Both the position numbers and the translations under genes were made by a program. A DNA stretch of 64,000 bases. Source: Wyeomyia smithii. Its lineage: Eukaryota; Arthropoda; Insecta; Diptera; Culicidae. The stretch lies in contig NC_073696.1 in the NCBI RefSeq assembly GCF_029784165.1, positions 52,643,501-52,707,500 of the forward strand, written 5' to 3'. Within the stretch, counting starts at the first letter, position 1. Each line of letters starts with the position of its first letter. Below the pieces are notes generated by a model. It had not been told where the DNA came from and did not search any database. It was given only the letters and a program-made list of their open reading frames with translations. Shown here piece after piece: positions 10,181 through 21,469 of the stretch.

Positions 10181-13100
10181 GGTAAGTAACACAAATCAAC
10201 TCATCATTAAAGCACAGACAAACAGACGTGCCTCTTTGAAGAAAAATCACGAAAAATCTTCGTCCTTATTTGAAACGTTACACTCATGCGCCACCATGTG
10301 AGCTTATTGCCTACTAACTTATTCCCGTAAAACAGTTTTTGTCTTTGCTAATGGGTGTGCACGCTTGCTTAATCAACCCACGCGGCATTACTGATGGTTT
10401 TTGCCTTTGATAATGAATATACACGCTTGCTCACAGCGACGATAGTGGCATCATTGCCCACTAAGCAAAATTTCAATACAATCGTTATTGTTCTGGTCGA
10501 TGAAATCGTCATCGAATGGCACGTCTGTTTGTCTGTGATTAAAGTATAAATATTTTTGCAAAATGGTCTGCCGCACCCTGTACTTCGTTCCATAAAGTGA
10601 CGTTCACCCTTTTTCTAATTAATTATAAATAACAAATACAAAATTTTTATGCAGTTTAAAAGAAGGAAATAACCAAGTTTATTTGTTAGAGATAATACTG
10701 CATTTAATTACAATTTGCTAGATTAGCATGAATTACGATGTTCTTTGAAATTTTTTAACTACCGCTACTTAGTTAAACATTTGTTCTGTTTGATGTGTTA
10801 TTTGTTGTGTTATGTGTTCTAGTATTGAAATAATATATACTTCCTCTGACTTTAGCTATAATAAACTACTTTAATGAGAAAAATATTGACACCAGTAAAT
10901 CAAAGAATTTGTTTTCCTCTTTTAATGTCCATGCGCAGTTCTTGGTCAGCAGGGAAATTGGAAATTGCCACCAGACAAACGCTGTGGATCAAACAAATCG
11001 ACACTGTTTATTTGTTTCACTCATATCGAGTGACTACAAGTTGCTTTCGCATATTTGCAAACAATTGAGCTCGGTACAGGAGTTGATTTAATATTCCCAC
11101 CGCATATGTTGGCTTAAATGCCCTGGCGTTAGTGTAAACAGTATCATTCAGCATCCATTGAAGGCCGGAATTGAATTAAAAGTCGACATTAGCCCGTTAT
11201 GTAATCGGTGCAGGTCCTATTTTTTTACAAACAGTTTCGTCCACTAGTCACGTTTGATTTGTCACAAACCACCCAGTCCACGTGTGTAATTTAATTTAGA
11301 AAATATGGTTCGAAACGTTCGTTTGCTTTCTTGTTTCCTCTCAGTATTACTCTATTTATTGAGTTATTTGCATTTTACACTGCACCCAGACTGGGAGTTA
11401 ACCGCCGTCATTAATGTTAAATTGTTTAATTAGCAAAAAAAAAACTGCTTTACTACGTTCTCATGACGCAATCGATGCATGCAATTCGAACAAATGAACA
11501 GCGGATCCGCCCTCGGGCGGGGATCAGTAGCGAGCATAATAATTATATTTTCTGAATTAATCTGAATCAGTATAAATACATGTTTGGACTACATAACGGT
11601 TGAGGCATATGTTTCTAGTAAAATAACCAGCAATCGCTGGTAGGGTAATCAGATACAATTAACACCAATCAAATACAACTCTACTATTAAATGTTTCATT
11701 AGCTAAAATTGTTGCGTCAGCTGATTTTTTTTCTGTCAAACATGACAGACTTTAGCGAGCGTGACATTATTGTTTGTATAATATTCCAAATCCGCTTAAT
11801 GGTGCAGAAACTTGGTTTTCCATGGCATGTAGGAAAACTGATAACGCGATTTTCATTTCCGATAAGGATTTATTGCCACTCGTTTCGCGAGCATCCCATC
11901 TAGACAAACAACCGTACAAGAAAGCTCAGCCTTCGTTCGCCAATCCAATAAATGGTTTGAGGCAAGTTCTTCGAAAATATAGACGGAAGCAGTCAAAAAC
12001 GGCTTTTACGGTTGGATGAATTTTATTACTGTTTCGTTTGTCATTTGGGTAATTAAGTGACGGTGGAGCCTTGTTGTATTGCTCACGCAATGGTTTCTTT
12101 TGACAAATCAAGAGGAAGTCTCATATTGTCTTCACAAAATATCACAATTCGAAAGATCACGAAAATCGTGATTCGGTAAAAGTGAATTTTATAGCAAAAT
12201 TTTTTTTAGGCTAAGTCATCATTACAGACAAAAGTTCTTCGTTGCCAAAAGAGGCGCCTCAACTTTATCGTCTAGCTGTGAGGCTTTCCGGAGTGCCAGA
12301 CGTCGTCAAGTGCTTTCGAATTGGACTTTGTCAGACTTCTGACTGACTTCTGAACAGGCTAGACCACCCAAGTGGAGAAAATACTCTCGCCCCGAAACGT
12401 GATTGATTGCCATTTTCACACGAATGCTCTAAGCTGTGTCTGCTGCTAAGATGTGCGATATCCGATTGATGAACTTTTACCGGGATGGGATTACTGTGAT
12501 GCTAATTGAGGTATCTGTGTGTTGTTCGTGTGTTTATGACGATTAGATACCTCTGAAGCTTTCCATGTTGACATCCCTTCCATTTGTGTTAATCAGTTGT
12601 TTTTCGAAAAAACGTTGTTTTGTGGACGAGGATTTTTCGACGTAGGATATAGGTCTTTGCTCACTATGCTGGGGAACATTTGGTAGAAGTACCGTAATTT
12701 TTTGTTTGGTCCTATTTTTGAGCATCATTCAAGGTTTTTAGTGCTCCGATACTTGTTTTCCACTTCAAACATTCGATATCAAAATTTTTCGGTTGTTTGG
12801 CGCTATTGCTACAAAATAAATTTTGTTGAAATCATATTAAAGCTATAAAATTTTCAGCATCTTTATAAAATGGTAAACATTTTTGACAGAACTTCCTTCC
12901 TCTTCTCTGAGGATAGGTTGAATCCCCGAACCCCTCCTCCCCTATCGTGCGCACGGCTACCACATCAATGATACAACATCCATTTTGTGGGAAAGTGCCT
13001 TAGGCTGAATTTCAATTTTCCTCCCAACTGTGTATTGATCCTGCTCCTGAATATTGTACGCCCAGCTGACACGCCTAAAGATTGATGTACCTATGCTTCT

Positions 13101-13500
13101 CTAACTTGTGGCTAAAGCCTATATTCAGAGTCGTCGTCGTCGTACGTTTCCTGCAGCAAAAGAAATTCGCCTTGCCATGCATTTTCCCACTCACAAATTG
13201 AAAATTGGAAAAATTTCAAACGAAAAAAAATATCGAAGGAACACCGCACTTGGGCGGACGCGTCGTAGTCGGCTTCGCATAAGCCTCCAGTACCAGAAAG
13301 CTCGTCAAAAGTGAACGATTTATGGCGGGTAAAATTGTCTGCCGCGGCACAGGATGTAATTAAATTTTCATATCCTACTGCACGGTTAGACGCAGTTGCG
13401 CTCCATGTTTTCGATGATGATGGTGAGCCGTACCTAGCAAAAAAAAAAGGAAAATCCCGATCGTTAAAGGTCCGACAATGGTGTGGTAAATCGCTCCATA
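10181..13500. other. Gene-poor stretch, nothing firmly identified
   Basis: Short open frames only. At 10335-10370 and 10396-10432 a roughly 36-bp imperfect direct repeat (gtttttgtctttgctaatg...cacgcttgct) is visible. An open frame at 11774-12019 and a short one at 12451-12510 ending in a possible donor (ATTGAG|gtatct) have no recognisable homology. No RNA gene, TIR pair or long repeat was found. Confidence 0.45.
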
Positions 13501-13505
13501 TTTAC

Positions 13506-13674
13506 CGCTAATAATTGCACACATTTTTAGCGGATCCATCGCGAAAAAGCGTGCAACAAATTGTGCGTCAAACAACTTGTTCGACAATGTGGCGTCACTC
13601 GGTTGCTGCTGCGGGGGAGCAGCCGCCATAGGGGAAAGATTAGAGAAGCCGGTTTTATGGGTGATAGATGATTC
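13506..13674 (-). other. Possible internal coding exon, unidentified
   Basis: On the minus strand an open segment lies between a possible acceptor (TTAATGACAG at about 13675) and a donor (AGCG|GTAAAT at 13506/13505). It encodes about 56 residues, including PMAAAPPQQQPSDATLSNKL and FVARFFAMDPLKMCAIIS. The Pro/Gln-rich start and balanced codons look gene-like, but no partner exon or family is recognised. It could be chance. Confidence 0.25.
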
Positions 13675-15285
13675 TGATTCTGTCATTAAAACAGATTTAT
13701 GATACTGCTTTTCCAGTTACTAATATCATTCAACTATGGAAAGGAGCGGCAGTTATTTCGAACTGAGCAAAATATTTATGTACTTCCCGTCGGTCGGGAG
13801 AGTGGAAATTGTCGGGATAACGAAGACATTTAAGAGACAAACAAATAGAGACGTTCTTCTCGATGACCGACTTTTTCGACTTCTTGCTTGCTTTTATCAG
13901 TTCAAGGCAATCTTGGCGCCTCCAGTATGGCCGTTGGAATTACTTTTCCTTAAATGCTTTTTGTCCTGATATGCTAGATGAATGGTCTTGCTCATAGTCT
14001 GTTGTATGTGGGAGCTCCTCGTTTTTTTTAAATGTCCCCTACGAAATTGGTGAGATTTAAAGTACTGGCAATACGTTCAGTCAAATTTCATGCAGAATAA
14101 CGAGTCGGTGAATGGTTAATAACTGATGCTTTTTCGAATTTTTTCACCGACCTACTGATATCTGAACATATTTTAAAAAAATCGATAGTGCATCAACAAT
14201 AGGGTGCCAATGAAATGTTTAAGAGAAGTTAGATATTCGAATTTCGTTCAGTAGTAATGTTTCCCGGGAGTTTCCTAGGGAAGGTAATTATATAGGCTCA
14301 TTAGCAAAAGCAATTCCACGCACTTGCGAGTGGCTTGCCGAGAGTTTACCGGAACATTCGCCATGGTGGACAGAAACGTGGTGTACACACTAAAAACGGA
14401 AACCTTAATAGTAGGTAGAAAAGCAACATAACTCCGACATCACTGCGCGAACCTCAAAAATGGGTAATTTCAGCGCTTCGTGTATTACCCATAACGTGGG
14501 TAACGGCACTTGAACTTATTTTTGAGTAATTTCAGATTTTGTGGTAGTTATCTAAGACAAGACGTGACAGCTGGTCACCGTTACATTCAACCAATTTGAA
14601 CCGGCTGCTGATTGGCTGAATTCGATAACGCAATCGTCATGTAGAAAATACAACGAGGTTACTTTTCACTGTAAAGCAGTGATGCTGGAGAGTCATAATT
14701 TAGCTATTATAATTGTTCATAAATAATGATGCAAAAGTATGCAAGGTACATGATATTACCGAGTAATGTATTTCACTGTTATAACTTTAAAAATGCATTG
14801 ATTAATCGTTTATTACTATTTCGGTTGAAGTGCAAGGAACTTAGAAAGAAAAAATTTGGGTACCAAGAAACTTAGGAAGAAAAAAATTGATAATAGAAGT
14901 ATGCTTTATTGAACATAAAATAATAAATAAGAATTGAGTGTTATTCGCCTATATATTGCAATTTTAATTTGTTTTATTTTCATTGACCTGCAGAAGTTGT
15001 TAAAAATAATCATTTTGGCATCAACGGAATGGAACGTTCAAAAAAATTTCGACGGTCAGTGTCATATTTATTACAAGTTGTGTGCCGTGATTTTTGCAGC
15101 CCTGCAAAAGTTTACTTTTCAGGAACGGTTTTATTTAGTAGAAAAGTTTATTATATTGAACAAAAACAAACACGAGTGGCTCGACAATAAAATAAACAAG
15201 GTAGGTACAAATTACTGTCTCTTGGTTTGTTTTTCGCTTACAAATATATTTCATTTGCAGGCTTCTCAACAACCGGACAGTAGCA

Positions 15286-17746
15286 ATGGATGACTATAGC
15301 AAAATAAATAACGGTAAGTGTTTATTTTTACTTTGCATGATCTATCGCTTAAGCGTTATGCCTTCCCAAAAAGGCTTCAAATAACTTCATCGACTTAGCG
15401 TCGTATGTGTCCGTCCCAGATAAGCGGGACTAATGATTACTATTGATTTTTTTTTTTAAACATACAACTAGTAGCAGTTATTTTTGAACTTTATGCTGTG
15501 CCGATCTGGTGGAGCTGTTGTGTTATGAGTGGAAAAGGATTCAGAACAAAATACTGGTACTGATTCCAAAGCACACCATGAATTAGTGTTCGATATCGAA
15601 CCGGACAGGGTTCAGCAAGTCCAGTCCGAAGCACGATCGGACTGGAACCATCAAAATCCGATTTGTTTGACCGGACCGGCACGGAACCATCTGGACCGGG
15701 TAATGCTTCCAGGGCCCAAAAAAAGGTCGGTATCAAAATACAAGTAGCTAATTCACATTTCACAGCAGAATTATAATTCCTTGCGCTCATAGTACATGAA
15801 AATTATCTCAATTTGCACTGATTCTGTCGAAATATGTTTACATTCCTACTATTTATGCATTTCTTGCTAAGTTACCAGTGTTTTTGTGCCAAATTATGAG
15901 TTCAAAAGGAAGTAGATTTTCAGCGATAGAGGAAGCTCTTATATTTTCGTTTCCACTAACATAAACTGTTCACGTGGAATGGCAATGGTTCCCAAAATGC
16001 TTCTTATATTTAATAACTTATTTCAGTGTAAGTACATGAAATATTATCTTCCAGTAAACAGCTGAAACTGCAGTTATGTCTGTCTGTCTGTCTGATCCAT
16101 ATTGACTTGAGACTACTGAATCAATCGGTATGAAAAATTGTATGTAGCAGTTTGTAAGGCCGGGAAAGGTAATTCGGATAATTCGTCTCTCCTTTCTTTA
16201 ATGGAAGGGAGGGCAAGGGTTGACATACAACAAATGAAACATAAATTTATGCACAACTCGAGAGCTAATCAAGCAATTGGAACCAAATTTGTCATGTGAA
16301 GGTTAAGGGGGTAAGAAATGTTTTCCCTCCCTCTTCGGGATGTGGGGGAGGGGGGTGCTCCCGTACAAATCAAACACAAATTTCTGAACAATTAGGAACT
16401 AATCAAGCAAACGAAACAAAAGAAAAAGATATCCAACCATTTTTTTTTCAGAAAACATTTGAAAATAACCGGAATGATACATAGAATCCAAAGATTAACC
16501 ACAGACAACCAGACGTAACTACAGACAAACAGACGTACCACGAAACTAGCGGCCTTCGTTTTTTTTCAAAATGTTTTTTTTTTGTCTAATTCTGTTGCAA
16601 GAACAGTTCTTTCATCAATTTCAAGTAGAAACAGGTCACTATAGGACATTTATCTTAAAATTTAAGTCATCGATAATTGAAAAATCGCGAAACTTTTGCA
16701 TGTAGAAACGATTTGGCTTCATTTGATCGCATTGATAATCTAAATTTTTCATTTAGTGAATGATGTTGAGGAAATGCAGACATAAAAAATTTCAATGTTT
16801 TTCAAAATTTGTTTTGATGGAATGACTTAAAATACTATTTTGAGTGAGATTTGATGAAACGTGGAAAAATGGTACAAAAAACGAAACAAAACATTTTATG
16901 GCTTCTGCTTTTAAATTGTTCTTCAAATGTACATCTTAAAATTTCGCATAGTAATTATGTTTTTTTTTCGATTCCACTGTATATAAGAGGATGTTTAATT
17001 CTTATGAAGGAAATGGCGGTCCGCGGAGTTAAACGATCAATGGAAACGATGGATTTATCACCTGAAGAAATCTTTGCGTCTCCGCTAATAAAGTGGATTA
17101 GAGTAAGTTATTTTGTTTTCTCGCCTCTAAAGCTATCCGATAAGCCGGGGCGAGATGGTTCCGGTGGGGAGAGAGATTGTTTTATAGAAACCCATTACCT
17201 GTCAACCATCTCGTGGCAGTGAGAAGACCAATCGTTCTTGGTTAGGTATATGAGAATATTTGACCAAGATTTTTTGATCATCTGCACCGTATGGGATGGC
17301 TGAAAAGTCACAGGTTGGATGATACGATATCACTTTTCATTGGCACAATCTAATTCCGGCTTACAGTACAAAGTTAAATTAAAAACCAACGAAAAACATT
17401 GAACGAAGAAAAAGGTTTCCATTAATTTCTACAAGAAAACGATATTTTTAGAGTTTACTGGAAACCTTTCTCTTTCTACAATATTTGATTCTATTCTATG
17501 GGCGCAATATTTTTTTTTATCGCCATACTTGTGCTTTAACCCTTACTATGTGTAAAAATTTATTTTTCATTTTATTTATTTTAGATTGAAAATGCTACTG
17601 ATTACCTCGACCGTGAGAACGCTACAGCTCACATTATTTGTTTCGGCTCAGCGTTTCAAAGTGGCCATTTTATGATTGTGGTAGGCAGGAATTTTAGTAT
17701 CAATATGGGAGCGAACGCTTTACAAACATTAAATGTTTTTTTTTAA
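15286..17746 (+). CDS. Spliced 100-residue protein inside the TA-flanked element, unidentified
   Basis: Three coding exons join in phase: 15286-15313 (MDDYSKINN plus one base), 16990-17102 and 17585-17746 (TAA stop). Donors are GTAAGT in both introns. Acceptors are TATAAGAG and TTTATTTTAG. A non-coding first exon ending at 15200 (donor GTAGGT) could splice to 15261 (acceptor TTTGCAG). The product includes RSMETMDLSPEEIFASPLIK, then IRIENATDYLDRENATAHII and CFGSAFQSGHFMIVVGR. It is small, mixed in charge and has no signal peptide or known motif. The element boundary places it within mobile DNA, so it may be a captured host gene or an element protein. Agreement of phase and strong donors favours a real transcript, but the long first intron makes chance assembly possible. 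Confidence 0.38.
16070..16450 (+). repeat. Decayed copy of the 'tgtctgtctg' tandem-repeat family
   Basis: It begins with (tgtc)n followed by 'actactgaatcaatcggtatg' and by repeated pieces such as acaaatgaaacataaattta and 'ctaatcaagcaa..gaaccaaattt'. These are the landmarks of the array at 63201-64000. It is nested in the TA-flanked element and more diverged than the array at the window's end. Confidence 0.7.
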
Positions 17747-18838
17747 GACTTTTACTGTGTTCAACATAAACATCCCTGCCTTGCTTAGACCATTGTATGA
17801 TTTTTTGTCCATAAAATTGTTCAAAACACTAACGCATAGCTCTCGTCGCTCGGTAAATGAGTTGGTGAATCAGTTCGTTAGTACAGATATCGCTGAGCAA
17901 GCCTAGGGAAATAATAATTGTTATATCTTAAAAAAAATGAATCTGTAAAAAATATGATTTAAACAACTAAAACTAAATATCTGTTGTTTATTACAAAAAC
18001 TAAAAATACAAACAGAGTTTCAAATATGATTGTTTAGTAATATAGTTCAATATGAGAAAATCAGCCATCAAAATTAATATTGTGCAACTTTATTTTGATT
18101 ACCCATTTTTAAGAACGATCACGAAAACCTAATTTTGTAGAAAAAAAACCTTCTCGTGAGTTATAAGTATGAAACTCAATTTTGTGAGAAAATTACCCAT
18201 TTTTGAGAACCATCTGTAGAACTTCTTTTAGGTAATGCTTACCTATTTTTAAGTTCACACCACTTTACTCAATTCTTGAGTTTCAGCACTTTACCCAATT
18301 TTGATGGGATGAGCTTTTGCTCGAGATGGGTACTATGTTACCCAAAAAAAGTTGTCAGTCTTAGTGTGTAGGCATGTTTTTGAGATCTTCCTTAGTTTTA
18401 TTTATCAATTCTTCCTCAATTTTCTCGTCAAAATTGTTGGAGTAGGTTTTACGCTCCTGGTTTGCCCAGAAACTCTGGATGGGACTCAGCTGGGGAACGC
18501 TGGGTGAGTTGGCCGACTTGGGTACCGCATCAATTATCAGGCGCCTTATCTCTTCCAACGATTGCTTCGAGTAGTGGGCCGATACCAGATCCGGCCAGAG
18601 TACGGCGTCTTCGCCCCTATGTTATTTTTTGATGAACGACGCAACTTCCGGCAATCACTTCGTACTATAAATTTCCCCGTTCACGGCCAGTACGGAGCTT
18701 CTCGCTGATTGTCAGCCACAGCAGCACCTTCTTTGGAAACTTTGTGTGTGAAATGAATTTCACATCAGAGGTCACTTCCTTCATGGGGAAAGTAAATTAC
18801 GGAGTGCCCTGCCAGTCGTTGTTATCCAAGGTGAGATA

Positions 18839-19096
18839 CTGCCGTGAGATAACATAGTGACGTAAATACCATTATTTCGAATATGGGGTTTTAATGCCAA
18901 TTTGTTCGTTATTCGAAGACCCATCTTTTGGTATCTTTATTTTAGTTGTTACTTATTCGTATGTTGCATAAAATCAAGAAAACAAAGTGACGTAGGCACC
19001 ATTTTCATACAAAAAAAGACAAGTAACCCGTTCGTTTTTGGGCCGTATTGAAAAACTGATCAAATGGATGTACGTCACAATGTCATATCACGGCAG
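18839..19096. mobile_element. 258-bp MITE with 4-bp (GATA) target duplication
   Basis: The ends are inverted repeats of about 26 bp: CTGCCGTGAGATAACATAGT on the left and CTGCCGTGATATGACATTGT from the right, both then reading GACGTA. GATA occurs on both sides (18835-18838 and 19097-19100). Excising the element with one GATA restores the mariner reading DTATYLTLDNNDW, which proves the boundaries. Four-base duplications occur with few transposase groups, so the source is unassigned. Confidence 0.88.
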
Positions 19097-19699
19097 GATA
19101 GGTCGCGGTATCGACCACCACCATCACGTCGCGATTCGCCGGAAAAAACGACTTGACCATCTTATTCAGCAGCTGTCATTGCCTGCAGGCTGCGGTTCCG
19201 AGACCAATTAACGGGACTGCCGCTTTCTAATGTCCATGTTCGTCAGGTACTTTTCCACTGTTTGGCCGGTTGAACCGACCTTCCCATCAAGCGTACGCAG
19301 TGATGTAGCCACTTTTCCCTCGGTCTTCCTCTTCAGCATTTTTGGGAGCTTCTTGTCGCTCAGGGCCGTCGGCCGTCCGGAACCGGTCTTTCTTTTGATG
19401 CTCTGATTGTAGTCCAACACGGTCTTCCTTTCGATGCTCTGATTGTAGTCCAACAGTGCCAAGATGTTGTAGATATCGGAACAAGCGTAACCGGCGTCCC
19501 TTTTCGTACGATGTCTGTTTTCGCGGCGAGGTAACGTTCTTCGATCGCGCACCCCGCATAATCAATAACCATAAACGGATGATAATCCATATGGTTTAAC
19601 GATACCCCATACAGTCGGGACTATAACCCGAACTAGTTGCCGGACACTTCTGAACGGAGTAGCTTCATTGTTTTCGCCATTACGGTTTGAGTTCGAGGC

Positions 19700-20880
19700 A
19701 ATTTTTTTCTGCTGACTCATGAGTTACTATGATTGATGCTGCATGGGTAGTTTCGTCAGTGCGTGTCAAGGTAAACTCATGAAAATTCGGCATTTTTTGA
19801 GCATTTATTTCAATACTTTTGTCAGGGCACAACAATTTTTCTTCTCGAAAAAAGTCTACATTCATAATTTGAGCTTGATCGAACTTCTGATAAGGTTACA
19901 CTTACAGTCGTGAAGGTCTTACATTTTTGACCAGCCTAAAAATGCACAAGAGTAGTTCTTTAAGTTTCCGAAATTATTTTTTTTTATAGCAAACCTCTTA
20001 GGAATGCATGAAATGTAGAGATCTGATGTTGTTTCATAAAAATTTGTTTTAAGAACAAAAATTAAATATCAGGGACATGGAAACTTTTGCATTGGTAGAC
20101 TCGAGCTACACCAGAACATATAAGAAACACTCCCAGCTCGAACATTTCTTTCATCGATCAAAAAACTGTAACTTCGACCGTTTTGAGACTCTACTTTCCG
20201 AAGTCCGATCGAGCTCAAATTAGGCATGGGAAATTTTTACGAGAAAACAAAACTTTAGAACTCGTAAATGAAACAATTAAAAATATAATCCTTTTCCCTG
20301 AGAAACGTTACAGCTGTACATAAATATGTAGATTTATAACCTCTCGCTCAACGATATCAAAAAAATCTGTCGCTCCCAACATTACATTTCTTTTTGGTTT
20401 CGCCCGATAGTTCCGTGTGGGTAAGTACCCACATGGATATTTTCCGAGTGGGTACTACTACCCATACTACCCACATGAAACGTCGGCCCTGCCTCCGATT
20501 CATGATCACGAATGAAAAATTTATTCAGAAACGAGTTAAGAACTTATAATAAGTGTTCAACTAATTATTTGTCCAGCTGCTAAAAACGTAGCAATGCCAT
20601 CAAAACAGTGATTAGTAGATACTTTCCTCAAAGAGTGGCACTGACACATTCGTACGTAAATAGGTCTATTTCAAAAATAAATTTAAGTTGTTGTTGTAGT
20701 GCGCCCTTAATGATAGCGATGCGTCTATAGTAACATTTGAATCTCGAACCTGGGTAATTCTCTTTAATGTTTGGTCAAAAATGATGTAGATGAATATTTC
20801 AGGAACATTTTTTCTATGGAAAGAGATTACTTAACATTTCTGGATACTAATTGTTAGCAGGTTATTGAAGCACCATTTAT
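19700..20880. other. Non-coding stretch
   Basis: No gene recognised. At 20414-20482 there is a cluster of short direct and inverted TGGGTA/TACCCA motifs (gtgggtaagtacccac). These resemble the subterminal motifs of the 14386-18368 element, but no element boundary could be drawn. Confidence 0.4.
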
Positions 20881-20884
20881 AAAA

Positions 20885-21465
20885 AATGACGATGAGTCAC
20901 TGGAGTTCGTGACAGTCTGCGGTTCTTCGTATTATCTTCATTGACTTTACATCGTCCGTAAAAAAAAAACATACGGCATGGGTAAAAAAGCAAAGCCTTG
21001 GTGCTAGATTCCGTATCGGAACTCGACCTTCTGTTTCTATTATACACCGACTTCGCAGCCAACTGTTGAAGTGTACAGGACAATTGCGGGGCTAGCGCTA
21101 CGATCCTACTGACACTAACCATCTCTCCCGAGTCGGGACTTGAACATACGACGACTGGTTTGTTAGGCTAGCATCGTGCCTCGAGACCAGCTGGGAGGTA
21201 TACGGCATGGGTCTGACAGTAATAAAGATGCGTTGTTTATGAACAGTGCAAAAAGCAGTGGTCTTAGATTACTGCCTTGCGGAACGCGGAAAAGTGTGCA
21301 AAATGTTGTGATTCGGCTCGAGATATAATGCGAAGAGTGCATTGTAAATGATAATTTAAAATATTTTTCAACAAGCGCGAAGAGAAGTAATACCACAGAC
21401 AAACAGACGTACCACTCTATACAAAATTCTAAGAAATTTGTGGTTCCGACTAACTTGTGCGACAC
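20885..21465 (-). pseudogene. Fragment of a LINE reverse transcriptase, interrupted by a SINE
   Basis: Minus-strand reading gives RVPQGSNLRPLLFALFINN and LLLSDPCR, the RT palm motif before the ADD box. After the SINE it continues CRMFFFYGRCKVN, where the catalytic YADD position has become YGRC. Jockey/CR1-type by motif; no other domain of the element is nearby. Confidence 0.65.
20984..21199 (-). mobile_element. tRNA-derived SINE with 13-bp target duplication
   Basis: Read on the minus strand it begins tacctcccagctggtctcga, has A-box-like sequence and a B box (gttcaagtcccgac). After a tRNA-unrelated body it ends with a short T run. Perfect direct repeats ATACGGCATGGGT (20971-20983 and 21200-21212) flank it. 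The host RT frame reads through once it is removed. It is a pol III SINE of the Feilai type known from Aedes, though I cannot confirm the family name. It is not a functional tRNA. Confidence 0.82.
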
Positions 21466-21469
21466 CTAT

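Larger units (their letters stand above)
14386..18368 (+). mobile_element. 4.0-kb TA-flanked TIR element carrying a spliced reading frame
   Basis: Both ends are CACACTAA reading inward, each flanked by TA (14384-14385 and 18369-18370). The element interrupts the mariner C-terminus, whose last codons lie immediately to the left (with a 2-base offset). Subterminal copies of TTACCCA/TGGGTAA cluster at both ends: 14459-14507 on the left; 18098, 18197, 18291 and 18337 on the right. Beyond the first 8-9 bases the termini are not alike. The interior holds an apparent multi-exon gene (15286-17746) and a decayed tandem-repeat fragment (16070-16450). No transposase motif was recognised, so it is either non-autonomous with captured DNA or uses an unfamiliar protein. 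Confidence 0.65.
14250..19690 (-). mobile_element. mariner-family transposon relic, interrupted by two younger elements
   Basis: Without the insertions at 14386-18368 and 18839-19096 about 1.2 kb of mariner remains, the normal size. Read on the minus strand, the N-terminal part is at 19680-19200 with an HTH-type segment (GSGRPTALSDKKL, SLRTLDGKVGSTGQTVEKYL). VKSFFPANRDVMVVVDTATY and LTLDNNDWQG hold the first catalytic Asp. The C-terminal part (AVLWPDLVSAHYSK, PIQSFWANQERKTYSNNF, EEELINKTKEDLKNM) is at 18620-18371. A last piece (STMANVPVNSRQATRK) lies beyond the large insertion at 14370-14280. Stops, frame changes and a 36-bp tandem duplication (about 19396-19467, LDYNQSI twice) make it dead. 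The spacing resembles mosquito DD37 mariners, unproven here. TIRs were not found. Confidence 0.75.

Noticed and set aside
13108..13314. Arg/Lys-rich small protein on the plus strand
   Set aside because: Composition comes from a cgtcgtcgtcgt run; no start context or homology.
21117..21200. tRNA gene on the minus strand (A and B box present)
   Set aside because: It is the head of a SINE: flanked by a 13-bp duplication with a body and T-run tail, and the tRNA arms do not fold properly.
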